From the NCBI GenBank assembly GCA_023426375.1, contig JAFAAV010000044.1, forward strand, positions 1 to 37,583: a stretch of DNA of 37,583 bases, written 5' to 3'. Source of the DNA: Actinomycetes bacterium (GTDB lineage: Bacteria; Actinomycetota; Actinomycetes; Actinomycetales; Micrococcaceae). The notes beneath the pieces are model-generated. The model worked only from the letters and a program-made list of their open reading frames with translations, had not been told where the DNA came from and made no database searches. Positions 25,226-34,193 of this stretch are shown piece after piece (the first letter of the stretch is position 1; the number at the start of each line of letters is the position of its first letter). The position numbers and the translations under genes are program-made.

Positions 25226-25485
25226 GACTTCCCCGTTCCCACGTTGCGGGCCACGGTCACGGATCCCAGGAACCCGATGAGCGAGACAATGACCAACAAG
25301 AAGATGTTGTTCATGTGGTGGTTGTAGACCATCTCAATGGCCAGTGAGGCACCCACAATGGCCAGCAGAACGTCACTGGCGATCACGCGATCCAGGAGCG
25401 ACGGCCCCTTGGCCAGGCGATAAATGGCTCCGGCCGCAGCCAGTACCAGGAGAACTCCGCAGATCCACACTGCTATCTCGAACAC
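25222..25485 (-). CDS. mrpF: Mrp Na+/H+ antiporter subunit F
   Basis: An 87-aa subunit with three hydrophobic helices. The sequence AKGPSLLDRVIASDVL after helix 1 is the MrpF signature, containing the conserved Asp implicated in ion transport in this family. ATG 25485 is preceded by the mrpE stop at three nucleotides' distance, and its stop overlaps mrpG (ATGA), so translation is coupled along the operon. Confidence 0.95.
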   Translation of the reverse strand: MFEIAVWICGVLLVLAAAGAIYRLAKGPSLLDRVIASDVLLAIVGASLAIEMVYNHHMNNIFLLVIVSLIGFLGSVTVARNVGTGKS

Positions 25486-25488
25486 GGT

Positions 25489-26136
25489 TTACTCCTTTCC
25501 CCGGTCGGATGCCTCGTTCGCACGGTGCATCTGGGTGGACGGCGAGTGGACCATGCCCGTGGCAGTGGTGTCATCGCCTCTGGACTCCTGCTTCAATTCA
25601 GCCAAGTCCGCCTTGCTGCCCATGATCCGGATCCAGGCCGCTTCGGTCCGCAGAGCGGACTTACGGAAGATCTCCGCTTGCTCCTCGTTCGAGACGTCCA
25701 ACACGTGGAAGTAGAGGATGCCCGAGCCACGGTCCACCTCGACCACCAACGAACCGGGGATCAGCGCCATGGTGTGGCCCACCGCGGTCATCAGCAGGTC
25801 GTTGTTCTGCCTGAGCTTCACACCCACCACGGCGTTGTGCACCGTGGGTCCCTGGACGAGAGCGAGCTTGAACACGTGGAAACTCGCCTTGGCGACCTGC
25901 CACACGAACGTCACCACGAAGACCGCGAAGTGGATCACGTTGAAGCGACCCGACAGTTTGATCGGCGGCAGGGTTAGGGCTCGCGTCACGATCAAGGCCA
26001 GGATCAGCCCGAAGGCCAGGTTCCCCAGGCTCCAGTCGCCCCAGAGAGCACCCCACACCACGACCAACCACAACAGCAGAGGGATGTCGGCGCGGAACGT
26101 GCTCTGGGAACGCTTCAGTGTGGGAGAAGTACTCAT
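25489..26136 (-). CDS. mrpE: Mrp Na+/H+ antiporter subunit E
   Basis: A 215-aa subunit. After a basic N-terminus there are two or three hydrophobic helices (ADIPLLLWLVVVWGALWGD, LAFGLILALIVTRALTLP, VIHFAVFVVTFVWQVAKASF), and then the cytoplasmic MrpE domain with HTMALIPGSLVVEVDR and LYFHVLDV, its usual core. About 50 hydrophilic residues beyond the core end form an extra tail rich in Asp, Thr and Ser, so it is longer than the 160-aa family norm. It overlaps mrpD by four nucleotides. Confidence 0.94.
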   Translation of the reverse strand: MSTSPTLKRSQSTFRADIPLLLWLVVVWGALWGDWSLGNLAFGLILALIVTRALTLPPIKLSGRFNVIHFAVFVVTFVWQVAKASFHVFKLALVQGPTVHNAVVGVKLRQNNDLLMTAVGHTMALIPGSLVVEVDRGSGILYFHVLDVSNEEQAEIFRKSALRTEAAWIRIMGSKADLAELKQESRGDDTTATGMVHSPSTQMHRANEASDRGKE

Positions 26137-27770
26137 CGTGCCTCCTCGCTCACGCCGCCCTGGCCCACCGGGGCGAAAACGGCTTCGATGTAACGGTCCG
26201 GGTTGATCAGGTTCTGCGAGGCGTTATCCGCCAGGTCGAACAGCGGACCGGCAAAGACGGTCAGGGCCACACCCACGGCCACCAGAGCGGTGGTGGCACC
26301 CACCATGAAGCTCGGCATGAGAACCACCGCTTCCCGGCCGGCGAACGTGCTCGACTCATCGCGAGAGGCCGGACCGGAGGTCCGGGGCCGCTTGCCGTCC
26401 ATCGTGCGCGAACGGAGCACAGGGTCCGGGTACTCGGCGTCGTCAACGCTGCGCAGGAACACGCGGATCCACACGCGGATCAGGGCCAGCAGGGTCAGCA
26501 GGGAGACGAACACGCTGACCCCCACCAGGAGGTAGTCCAGTCCGGTTCCGCGGCTCACACCCGCTTCCAGGAGTCCCACCTTGCCCAGGAAACCGGAGAA
26601 CGGTGGAATGCCGCCCAGGTTGAGCGCCGGGATCATGTACAGGATGCCCAGCAGCGGTGAAATCTTGAGCATGCCCGCCAGTCGGTCCACGTTGGTGGAA
26701 CCACCGCGCCGCTCGATCAACCCGGCCACCAGGAACAAACTGGTTTGGATCACGATGTGGTGGGCGATGTAGTAGACCACCGCAGCCAAGGCTTCCTCGG
26801 TGCCCACCGCGATACCGAAGATCATGTACCCGATGTGGCTAATCAACGTGAACGAGAGCATACGTTTGATGTCGATCTGCGCGAGCGCACCCAGAATGCC
26901 CACCAACATGGTGAGCAGGGCCACCCACATCAACAGCTCGTTGATCTGCGTTCCGGGGAACAACAGAGTCTCGGTTCGAATGATGGAGTAGACGCCCACC
27001 TTGGTCAGCAGACCCGCGAACACCGCGGTCACCGGGGCGGAGGCCGTGGGGTAGGAGTCGGGCAGCCAGAAGGACAGCGGGAAGACCGCGGCCTTGACCC
27101 CGAAGGCGATGAGCAGCATCAAGTGCAACTGCATCTGAGTGCCCTGGGGCAGGTCCGCCAACTTCATGGACAGGTCCGCCATGTTCACGGTGCCGGTGGC
27201 GCCGTAGATCATGCCGATCGAGATCAGGAACAGCACGGACGAGATCACTGACACCACCACGTAGGTGACACCCGCTCGGATACGCTGCACAGTTCCGCCC
27301 ATGGTCAGCAGCACGTAGGAGGCGGTGAGCAGGATCTCGAAGCCCACGTACAGGTTGAACAGATCCCCCGCAAGGAATGCATTGGAGACACCGGCAACCA
27401 GGATCAAGAAGGTCGGGTAGAAGATCGAGATGGGGCCCTCGTCGTCGCCGTCGGCCACGCCTTCACCCGCTGCGTAGATCAACACCGCGAGGGAGACGAC
27501 CACGGAGACAACCAGCATGAGCGCGGACAGCTGGTCGACCACCATCACGATGCCGAAGGGCGCGGCCCACTCACCCAGGTGAATGGCCTGCGGGCCCTGG
27601 TTCCACACGGTGATCATGATCAGCACGTTCAACGCCAGGGTCAGGCTCATGGCCCCGATCGTCACGAAGCGCTGCAGCCGGTTCCGGTGCACGATCAACA
27701 TGTTCATCGCGGCGCCCAGGAACGGGATCACTACTGCCAGCGGAGCCAGCTGTGCGAAGTCATAGCTCAT
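26133..27770 (-). CDS. mrpD: Mrp Na+/H+ antiporter subunit D (NuoL/M/N-like)
   Basis: A 545-aa subunit related to the proton-pumping NuoM/N subunits of complex I, with about fourteen hydrophobic helices. Residues essential in this family are present: Glu145 in the VGFEILLTASY helix, Lys226 in FGVKAAVFPLSFWLP, and Lys257 in the FAGLLTKVGVYSI helix. Near the end, between the last helices, there is a hydrophilic insertion of about 45 residues (DDAEYPDPVLRSRTMDGKRP region), not typical of MrpD. Start and stop both overlap neighbouring genes (ATGA). Confidence 0.96.
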   Translation of the reverse strand: MSYDFAQLAPLAVVIPFLGAAMNMLIVHRNRLQRFVTIGAMSLTLALNVLIMITVWNQGPQAIHLGEWAAPFGIVMVVDQLSALMLVVSVVVSLAVLIYAAGEGVADGDDEGPISIFYPTFLILVAGVSNAFLAGDLFNLYVGFEILLTASYVLLTMGGTVQRIRAGVTYVVVSVISSVLFLISIGMIYGATGTVNMADLSMKLADLPQGTQMQLHLMLLIAFGVKAAVFPLSFWLPDSYPTASAPVTAVFAGLLTKVGVYSIIRTETLLFPGTQINELLMWVALLTMLVGILGALAQIDIKRMLSFTLISHIGYMIFGIAVGTEEALAAVVYYIAHHIVIQTSLFLVAGLIERRGGSTNVDRLAGMLKISPLLGILYMIPALNLGGIPPFSGFLGKVGLLEAGVSRGTGLDYLLVGVSVFVSLLTLLALIRVWIRVFLRSVDDAEYPDPVLRSRTMDGKRPRTSGPASRDESSTFAGREAVVLMPSFMVGATTALVAVGVALTVFAGPLFDLADNASQNLINPDRYIEAVFAPVGQGGVSEEAR

Positions 27771-28357
27771 GACCGATCCTCCCGTCCGGTGTCTTCGGGC
27801 CCATGTTCTTCATGACGGTGACCCTCTGCGTGCTCGATGTAATCCGGGGACGTTGGCGCCGCCAGGTGCTGTGCTCGGTGATGTCCGGGGGACTCAGTGG
27901 CTTCCTCTTCGTTGTGTCGTGCGCGCACGGGCTGACTGTCCGAATCGGTGAACTCGGAGGAGTCCTGGGGCAGGGCGTCGTCGTCCTCGGCGTCGTAGGC
28001 GGACTGCTGGGCCACGCGACGGTCTTCGAGGTCGTCCTGAATCTCGTCGCGGCGGGCCAAGGTCCAGGAGCGGTAGATCATGCTCAGGATGAACGCCGTG
28101 GTGGCCAGCGAAATCACGATCGCGGTGAGGATCAACGCCTGCGGCAAGGGATCCGAGTACTCGGACCCGTCCAGGTCCTTGTTGTAGAGCGGCGCGAATC
28201 CGGGGGCACCGCCCGCGTGCAGGATCAGCAAATTGGTGCCGTTGGTCAGGAGCATGATGCCCAGCAGAACGCGAGTCATGGAGCGTTCCAACAGCAGGTA
28301 CACACCCACCGAATACAGCACGCCCATCACCACGAGCAATGTCAGGTTGACAGTCAT
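27767..28357 (-). CDS. mrpC: Mrp Na+/H+ antiporter subunit C (NuoK-like) with long tail
   Basis: A 196-aa subunit. The first 115 residues are a standard NuoK-like core: three helices (MTVNLTLLVVMGVLYSVGVY, VLLGIMLLTNGTNLLIL with its conserved GTNL, LPQALILTAIVISLATTAFI). After this comes a roughly 80-residue hydrophilic tail rich in Glu, Asp and His (for example HAEGHRHEEHGPED), absent from ordinary MrpC proteins of about 115 aa. The tail lies inside the coding frame up to the overlap with mrpD, so it is not an annotation error. It could bind metal or sense ions in the cytoplasm, which is a guess. Confidence 0.94.
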   Translation of the reverse strand: MTVNLTLLVVMGVLYSVGVYLLLERSMTRVLLGIMLLTNGTNLLILHAGGAPGFAPLYNKDLDGSEYSDPLPQALILTAIVISLATTAFILSMIYRSWTLARRDEIQDDLEDRRVAQQSAYDAEDDDALPQDSSEFTDSDSQPVRARHNEEEATESPGHHRAQHLAAPTSPDYIEHAEGHRHEEHGPEDTGREDRS

Positions 28358-31300
28358 CCCTGCACCTCCGTGGGGTTAGCGCCGGACCCGGAGGGACCGG
28401 AACCGGTGGACGTGGTGGAGTCCTCCACGCGGTGCGCGGAGACGGAAGGACCGCTGCGTGTCACACGGATGCGTGAACCGCCGCCCTTCTTGGTGGTGCC
28501 GTCGAAGGCCTCACGTTCCTTGCGCTCGTCGATGCGGCCGCCCAGCGAGCGCAGGATGTCCAGGACCAGGCCGATCACGATCAAGTACACGCCGATGTCG
28601 AAGATCACCGAGGTCACGAACTTCACGTGACCGAACAGGAACATGTCCCACTCGAACGTGTAGCTCTGCATGACGGTGCCGCCGAACAATACGGGAACGA
28701 TCGCGTAGAGCGAGGCGATGGCCAGGCCGGCACCGAGCATCCAACCGGCGTTGACCGGCGTGGCACGTTCCAGTTCGTAGCGGCCGCCCGCCAGGTAGCG
28801 CAGCGTGAGCGCCAGCGCGGCCATGAGACCACCGGCGAAGCCTCCGCCGGGGTCGTTGTGACCGGCGATCAGCAGGTAGATGGACACCATCATGAAAGTG
28901 TGGAACAGCAATCGGGCCACGACTTCGAAGATGATGGATCGTCGTTCGGGTGCGAGAGTGCGGCCGGCCAGGATGAACGGGTCGGCGTCCGGACGCGAGG
29001 TGAAACGACGCGCCAGGTCCAACTGCTCGGTATTGACGTTCTGGGAATGAGCCGCGGCATTCATGGTGCGGATCATCTTCAGTTCGGAAGTGTTCAGTTG
29101 GTGACGTTCGCTGCGCAGCCTGTCGCCACGGCTCTTCACGAAGATGAGCGAGGCGATACCCGTGGCCGCGACCACCAGCACGGTGATTTCACCGAAGGTG
29201 TCCCAGGCGCGGATGTCGACCAGCAGCACGTTGACCACGTTGGCGCCATCGCCCTCTTCGTAAGCAAGGCGCGGTAGCTCCAGGGAGATGCGCTCCGCCG
29301 ACCGGGACGACATGGAGAACGCGGCCAGTGCCATCATGAACAGCCCGAAGACCACTGAGAAGATCACCCGGAATGCCTTGCGGCCGGCGGGGCGGCGGTT
29401 CCACAGTGGACCGGGCAGTGAGCGCAGCGCCAGCACGAAAGCCACCAGCATGATGGTTTCCACAAGCGTCTGGGTCAACGCGAGGTCCGGGGCGCCCTGC
29501 AGGGCGAAGATCAACGCGAGTCCATAACCGGTCACGGACACCAGCAGCACGGCCAAGAACCGCTTACCCGCTGTGAGCACCAACAGTGCTGCCACGATCA
29601 TGGCGATACCTGTGACCAGCTGACCCGGGGAGTCCGCGTAGCGGGTGTCGGCCAGCGGCGGAGTTTCGTACCAGAACAGGGCAACCAAGGGCACCACGAT
29701 TGCGGTGACCAGGATGACGGACAGGTAGAACTTCAACGAACCACGCTGGGTGCGACCGGTGACCCACACGGCCACCAGGTCCAGTGCGTTGACGATCTTT
29801 CGGTACACGAAGTCACCGGTGGGGAATTCGGGCAGCTTGTCCTGGAACTGACCCACGGGGCGGCGGGCGAAGTACAACACCGCGCCCACCGCAATGATCA
29901 GTGCGGACAATCCGAGAGCCACGGTAAAGCCGTGCCACAGCACCAGGTGTACACCGGAATCGGCGGCGTCGGAGAATTCCTCCTGGTAGGGCTTGATGCC
30001 GGCTTCCATGGGCTTGGGGTACAGGCCGAACACCACGGTGAAGATCGCAAGAATAGCCGGAGCCAGGATGAAACCCCACGGAACGGGTTTGAAGTCACCG
30101 ATGACCGACTGGCCGTCCTCGGCTGTGTCCAGCTCTGAGAACTGTCCTGGCTTGCGGGCGAAACCGCCCCACATGAAGCGGGCGCTGTAGGCGAAGGTCA
30201 GAATGGAGCCGATAACCACGCCCACCAGCATGATCATGCCCAGGGGGTCAGCGCTGTGGTCCACGAGGGCGGTGAGTACCGCTTCCTTGGACACGAAGCC
30301 GAACAGCGGCGGGACGCCCGCCATGGATGCGGCACCAATGAGCGCCACGATGAACAGTTTGGGAGCGCTGCGACCCACACCGGACAAGCGGCGGATGTCA
30401 CGCGTTCCGGCCTGGTGGTCGATGATGCCCACGCATAGGAAGAGGGTGGCCTTGAACAGGCCGTGGGCCATGACCATGCCCATGCCGGCCATCGCCGTGT
30501 CCGCGGAACCGAAGCTGATGACCGCGGTGATGAAACCCAACTGGCTCACGGTGCCGTAGGCGAGGATGAGTTTGAGGTCGAACTGACGCAGCGCCACCCA
30601 GCCGCCGAAGATCATGGTCGCAAGGCCCAGGGACACGGTGATCGGCAACCACCACTCGGTCGCGGCAAATCCGGGGGCGAAGCGCGCCACCAAGTAGATT
30701 CCGGCCTTGACCATCGCGGCGGCGTGCAGGTAGGCGGAGACCGGAGTGGGTGCGGCCATGGCTGCGGGCAACCAGAAGTGCGTGGGGAACAACGCGGACT
30801 TGGAGATGGCACCGGCCAGGATCAGGATGATGGCCGCATTGAGGGTGGGAGATGTCGCGATCAGGTCCGGAGCGGCGTCGACGATTTCCGAAACCCGGTA
30901 GGTGCCGGCGGACTCGCCCAACATGATCATGCCCACGAGCATGGCCAGGCCGCCCGCGGTGGTGATCACGAGTGCTTGCAGAGCGGCACGGCGGGCAGCG
31001 AGCTTGGTGCGCGAATAACTGATCAGCAGGAAGGACAGGACGGAGGTGATTTCCCAGAACACGAACAGCACCAGCAGATCGTCTGCGGTGACCAGACCGA
31101 ACATCGCACCCGCGAACGCAACGAGCTGGGCAGCGAAAGAGCCGATCCCGTCAGCGTCCGATTTGAAGTAGCGGGCGCAATACATCAGCACCAATGCGCC
31201 CACGCCCAGGATCAGCAGGCACATCATGTAGGCCAGTGCGTCCATGCGGAAGGACAGGGTGATCCCCAGCTGCGGGATCCATTCCAGGGTGCTGTGCCAC

Positions 31301-31464
31301 TCGCCCGATTCACCGCCGTAGACGCGGGGGGTCTGAGTGAACAGCCAGATCAGTGATCCAAGGGGCACGAGCGCCACGGCGTAGAAGCCCGAACGCCCGG
31401 TTCGTTTGAGAATCGCTGGTGCACACAGGGCTGCAAGGCCGTGGAGGAGCAACACAGCGAGCAT
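28354..31464 (-). CDS. mrpA: Mrp Na+/H+ antiporter fused subunits A and B
   Basis: A 1036-aa first subunit of the complex. The NuoL-like part carries Glu138 in the VFWEITSVLSF helix, Lys222 and His229 in AISKSALFPTHFWLP, and Lys253, matching essential residues of Bacillus MrpA. A second hydrophobic region (about 600-830) ends in a hydrophilic stretch, and residues about 842-980 are a complete MrpB domain (RSIIFEVVARLLFHTFMM, HNDPGGGFAGGL), so the B subunit is fused as in many actinobacteria. A basic and Ser/Gly-rich tail of about 50 residues ends the protein. Its first codon follows AGAGAGG by twelve nucleotides, a loose spacing. The stop overlaps mrpC. Confidence 0.95.
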   Translation of the reverse strand: MLAVLLLHGLAALCAPAILKRTGRSGFYAVALVPLGSLIWLFTQTPRVYGGESGEWHSTLEWIPQLGITLSFRMDALAYMMCLLILGVGALVLMYCARYFKSDADGIGSFAAQLVAFAGAMFGLVTADDLLVLFVFWEITSVLSFLLISYSRTKLAARRAALQALVITTAGGLAMLVGMIMLGESAGTYRVSEIVDAAPDLIATSPTLNAAIILILAGAISKSALFPTHFWLPAAMAAPTPVSAYLHAAAMVKAGIYLVARFAPGFAATEWWLPITVSLGLATMIFGGWVALRQFDLKLILAYGTVSQLGFITAVISFGSADTAMAGMGMVMAHGLFKATLFLCVGIIDHQAGTRDIRRLSGVGRSAPKLFIVALIGAASMAGVPPLFGFVSKEAVLTALVDHSADPLGMIMLVGVVIGSILTFAYSARFMWGGFARKPGQFSELDTAEDGQSVIGDFKPVPWGFILAPAILAIFTVVFGLYPKPMEAGIKPYQEEFSDAADSGVHLVLWHGFTVALGLSALIIAVGAVLYFARRPVGQFQDKLPEFPTGDFVYRKIVNALDLVAVWVTGRTQRGSLKFYLSVILVTAIVVPLVALFWYETPPLADTRYADSPGQLVTGIAMIVAALLVLTAGKRFLAVLLVSVTGYGLALIFALQGAPDLALTQTLVETIMLVAFVLALRSLPGPLWNRRPAGRKAFRVIFSVVFGLFMMALAAFSMSSRSAERISLELPRLAYEEGDGANVVNVLLVDIRAWDTFGEITVLVVAATGIASLIFVKSRGDRLRSERHQLNTSELKMIRTMNAAAHSQNVNTEQLDLARRFTSRPDADPFILAGRTLAPERRSIIFEVVARLLFHTFMMVSIYLLIAGHNDPGGGFAGGLMAALALTLRYLAGGRYELERATPVNAGWMLGAGLAIASLYAIVPVLFGGTVMQSYTFEWDMFLFGHVKFVTSVIFDIGVYLIVIGLVLDILRSLGGRIDERKEREAFDGTTKKGGGSRIRVTRSGPSVSAHRVEDSTTSTGSGPSGSGANPTEVQG

Positions 31465-31545
31465 AGAAACCTAAACCTCTCTGGAGGTCGCGAACGGCAT
31501 GGACATGACCCCACAAAGGCACGGTTCTACCCAGGCGTACGGGCC

Positions 31546-31555
31546 GGAATATTCC
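31546..31555. promoter_or_regulatory. GGAATATTCC palindrome in the mrp/UMF1 divergent region
   Basis: A perfect 10-bp palindrome lies 82 bp before the mrpA start. On the minus strand it is preceded by a possible promoter, TGGACG (31586-31591) and TAGGCT (31561-31566) with a long 19-nt spacer, placing the palindrome right at the transcription start, where a repressor could act. Both assignments are tentative. Confidence 0.3.
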
Positions 31556-31673
31556 CGTCCAGCCTAACAAAGTACATAAATGACACGTCCACTTTTTCCT
31601 CTCGGTGAACCCGTGCATGCAAGGCGCGCGCCACACCCCGAGCGGTCTTCACCCGTGAGTCACCGATGGGCCC

Positions 31674-31679
31674 TAGTGT
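31674..31679 (+). promoter_or_regulatory. Candidate -10 box for a leaderless UMF1-transporter transcript
   Basis: TAGTGT ends six nucleotides before ATG 31686, and the intervening GGGGCC is not a good ribosome-binding site. This is the classic arrangement of an actinobacterial leaderless gene. No -35 box recognised. Confidence 0.5.
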
Positions 31680-31685
31680 GGGGCC

Positions 31686-33008
31686 ATGAACACTCAAGCC
31701 CGGGAAACCGTGGGGACGCGCGCACAGGTTCTCGCCTGGTGCTTATGGGACACGGGCACGTCTGCCTTCAGCGCGATCATGCTCACGTTCGTGTTCACGG
31801 TGTACCTCACCAGCTCATCGTTCGGTTCCCCCGAGCACACTTCCACCGTGCTCAGTGTCGGGATGGCCGCGGCCGGCGTGGTCATCGCCCTGACCGCACC
31901 GCTCGTGGGGCAACGTTCTGACGAGCCCCGCTCCCGCGCGCGGTTCCTCAACGTCAACACCATCTTGCTGGCCCTGTTCACGGGCCTGGCCTTCTTCGCA
32001 CGCCCCGAACCGTCTTTCCTGGTGTTCGGTGTGGCCATGATCGCGATCGCGAGCATCGTGACCGAATTTGCGCAGGTCAGCTACAACGCCATGCTTCCCG
32101 GGCTGGCGGGCCCCCAGAAGATCGGCGCGGTGTCCGGATGGGGTTGGGGTGCCGGTTACCTGGGCGGCATCGTGGCGCTGGCGTTCGTGTTGTTCGGTTT
32201 CGTCCAACCCGGGTTCCTGGGCATCGCAACGGACGACGCTCTCAACTACCGCGCCGTGGCCCTGTTCAGCGCCGCGTGGGTCCTGGCGTTCTCGCTGCCC
32301 TTGATGCTGCGGGCGCGATCCATGCCCTATCGTCCCCTCGAGATCGCCTCCGACGAGCCCTCCACCACCAGACGCCGCGGCGTCCTGGCCTCGTACAAGG
32401 AACTGTTCCGAACCATTGCCCGCGTGTGGCACCGTTCTCCCGCGACCGTGTATTTCCTGCTGTCCTCCGCGATCTTCCGCGACGGCCTGGCCGGCATTTT
32501 CACGTTCGGCGGTGTCCTTGCCGCCGGCACCTTCGGTTTCTCGATGTCCGAGGTGATCATTTTCGCGGTGGTCGCCAATATTGCCGCAGCCCTCGGTGCG
32601 ATCGTGGGCGGCAAGTTCGACGACGCCGCCGGCCCCCGCGCCGTGATCGTCGTGTCGCTGCTCGGGATCATGATTGCCGGTTCCGTGTTGTTGTTCTGGG
32701 AGGGTTCCACCGCCTTCTGGGTATGCGGCCTGGCACTGTGCTTGTTCGTAGGCCCCGCCCAAGCGGCGTCGCGAACCTACCTGGGCCGGTTGACCCCGGC
32801 CGGTCGCGACGGCGAGATGTTCGGTCTCTACGCCACCACGGGCCGGGCGGTCAGCTTCTTGGCTCCCATGATGTTCGGCGTATTCGTCACCGCGTTCGGC
32901 GCTCAGATCTGGGGCATCCTGGGAATTCTGAGCGTGGTGGGTGTGGGACTGCTTCTGTTGCTGTTCACGCCCAAGCCACCCAAGGGCTTCACGACCGTTC
33001 AGGCCTGA
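31686..33008 (+). CDS. UMF1-type major facilitator (Atg22-related) transporter
   Basis: A 440-aa membrane protein with about twelve hydrophobic helices. The opening WCLWDTGTSAFSAI corresponds to the WxLYDWANSAF motif of the UMF1 branch of the MFS (the branch that includes yeast Atg22). Further matching segments are QVSYNAMLPGLA, SGWGWGAGYLGG and AIFRDGLAGIFTFGGV in the second half. Bacterial members are widespread but mostly uncharacterised; export of amino acids or other small solutes is a guess. The ATG is probably used on a leaderless transcript. It is divergent from mrpA and convergent with dcd, with a hairpin terminator between them. Confidence 0.88.
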   Translation: MNTQARETVGTRAQVLAWCLWDTGTSAFSAIMLTFVFTVYLTSSSFGSPEHTSTVLSVGMAAAGVVIALTAPLVGQRSDEPRSRARFLNVNTILLALFTGLAFFARPEPSFLVFGVAMIAIASIVTEFAQVSYNAMLPGLAGPQKIGAVSGWGWGAGYLGGIVALAFVLFGFVQPGFLGIATDDALNYRAVALFSAAWVLAFSLPLMLRARSMPYRPLEIASDEPSTTRRRGVLASYKELFRTIARVWHRSPATVYFLLSSAIFRDGLAGIFTFGGVLAAGTFGFSMSEVIIFAVVANIAAALGAIVGGKFDDAAGPRAVIVVSLLGIMIAGSVLLFWEGSTAFWVCGLALCLFVGPAQAASRTYLGRLTPAGRDGEMFGLYATTGRAVSFLAPMMFGVFVTAFGAQIWGILGILSVVGVGLLLLLFTPKPPKGFTTVQA

Positions 33009-33017
33009 TGCCAACAA

Positions 33018-33053
33018 AACGCCGCACATGCCTTCTGAGACATATGCGGCGTT
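33018..33053. terminator. Terminator between the UMF1 gene and dcd
   Basis: AACGCCGCA-C-ATG (33018-33030) pairs with CAT-A-TGCGGCGTT (33041-33053) with one mismatched position and a 10-nt loop. AAA runs precede the stem, so it resembles a terminator best for the minus strand (dcd), with a weak one on the plus strand. Confidence 0.7.
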
Positions 33054-33083
33054 CACGTGCGTCGATTGGGCAGTGTGCGTGCT

Positions 33084-33662
33084 CTATTCGATGGGCGAGC
33101 GATGGAAGTTCAGATGGCTCCGCGAAGCTGTGGGACCGCGCTGACCCTGATAACGGTTCCCATAGGTGCCACTGCCGTAAGGGTGCTCCGCTGCGGAGGA
33201 GAGCTGGAAGAAGCACAGCTGCCCCACCTTGGACCCCGGCCACAACTTAATGGGGAGCGTAGCCATGTTGGACAGCTCCAGCGTCACGTGGCCGGAGAAC
33301 CCGGGATCGATGAACCCCGCAGTGGAGTGCGTGAGAAGGCCCAACCGCCCCAGGGAGGATTTGCCCTCGAGTCTCGCGGCGACGTCGTCGGGGAGCGTGA
33401 CCTTCTCGTACGTGGCTCCCAGGACGAACTCGCCGGGATGCAGCACGAACGGCTCCTCGGGGTCCACCTCGATCAGCCGCGTGAGCTCGGGCTGCTCCTG
33501 GGCGGGGTCGATGTGCGCGTACTTGTGGTTGTCGAACAACCGGAACCAGCGGTCCAGGCGCACGTCCACGCTGGCGGGCTGGATCATAGCGGGGTCGTAC
33601 GGTTCCAGCTTCACACGGCCGGAATCCATGAGGCTGCGAATATCACGATCGGAGATGAGCAC
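33084..33662 (-). CDS. dcd: dCTP deaminase (probably bifunctional dCTP deaminase/dUTPase)
   Basis: A 192-aa enzyme of the trimeric dUTPase superfamily that converts dCTP to dUTP. Family motifs are QPASVDVRLD, PFVLHPGEFVLG, LEGKSSLGRLGLLTHSTAGF, and FSGHVTLELSN, whose Glu is the likely catalytic base. The sequence closely follows the Mycobacterium tuberculosis enzyme, which also hydrolyses dUTP to dUMP, so both activities are likely. I start it at GTG 33662, giving MLISDRDI as in homologues; this GTG lies six nucleotides after a TACCGT box and lacks a ribosome-binding site, as in leaderless genes. The frame continues eight codons upstream. GNAT gene lies 27 nt upstream on the same strand. Confidence 0.95.
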   Translation of the reverse strand: MLISDRDIRSLMDSGRVKLEPYDPAMIQPASVDVRLDRWFRLFDNHKYAHIDPAQEQPELTRLIEVDPEEPFVLHPGEFVLGATYEKVTLPDDVAARLEGKSSLGRLGLLTHSTAGFIDPGFSGHVTLELSNMATLPIKLWPGSKVGQLCFFQLSSAAEHPYGSGTYGNRYQGQRGPTASRSHLNFHRSPIE

Positions 33663-33668
33663 GTTTAC

Positions 33669-33674
33669 ACGGTA
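33669..33674 (-). promoter_or_regulatory. Candidate -10 box for a leaderless dcd transcript
   Basis: TACCGT on the minus strand ends six nucleotides before the dcd GTG (33662). It supports GTG 33662 over the upstream in-frame ATG, and would allow dcd to be transcribed independently of the GNAT gene. Confidence 0.45.
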
Positions 33675-33689
33675 GTGCACCGGCAACGG

Positions 33690-34193
33690 TCACAGAGTTT
33701 TTGCCATGACCACCCGCGCCGCAGGATCCAGTCCGTGTGCGGTTTCGCGATCGACCACTGCACGCAGCTCTGGGGTCCACCCCGCCTCCGGCAATTCGCG
33801 GAAGCCCAGGCGGAAGTAATACGGCGCATTCCACGGGACATCCCGGAATGTGGTGAGCGTCAGCCCGCCCAAGCTTTGGTGCTGGGCCCACTCAGCGGCC
33901 GTGTCGATAAGGGCCGCGCCGATGCGCCGCCCGGCCAGCCTGGGATGGACCGAAACCTGCGCGATGTGGGCATTGGCCCCGATCACCTCGACGGCGCAAT
34001 ACGCGCCCGGTTCCCCTGCGTCATCGGTCGCCACCCACAACCGGCCCGCTCGTTGGAAGCCACCCAGCCAGGTCAGACTGGGCGGGACGTCGAGTGCGAT
34101 CTCAGGCATGCCGACGTCCTCGAAGATCTTGCCCGCGGCCACTTCCACGGCTTGGAGTGAGGTCAGGTCACGCGGATCGGCTGGCCGGATCAT
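33690..34193 (-). CDS. GNAT-family N-acetyltransferase
   Basis: A 167-aa acetyl-CoA-dependent acetyltransferase. The central acetyl-CoA-binding core reads IAQVSVHPRLAGRRIGAALIDTAAEWA, the typical V.P..RGRGIG-type loop with Arg/Gly residues, followed by LTLTTFRDVPWNAPYYFRLGFRE, the usual motif B region ending at a GF turn. The N-terminus MIRPADPRDL is a classic GNAT beginning. I chose ATG 34193 with AGGAG six nucleotides upstream; the longer open frame reads backwards through the tRNA-Gly gene and is an artefact. Substrate unknown. It is followed by dcd 27 bp downstream. Confidence 0.88.
   Translation of the reverse strand: MIRPADPRDLTSLQAVEVAAGKIFEDVGMPEIALDVPPSLTWLGGFQRAGRLWVATDDAGEPGAYCAVEVIGANAHIAQVSVHPRLAGRRIGAALIDTAAEWAQHQSLGGLTLTTFRDVPWNAPYYFRLGFRELPEAGWTPELRAVVDRETAHGLDPAARVVMAKTL

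Noticed and set aside
31815..33056. 413-aa open frame antisense to the UMF1 transporter
   Set aside because: Gly/Gln/His-rich, no family; the plus-strand frame has clear membrane helices and family motifs.
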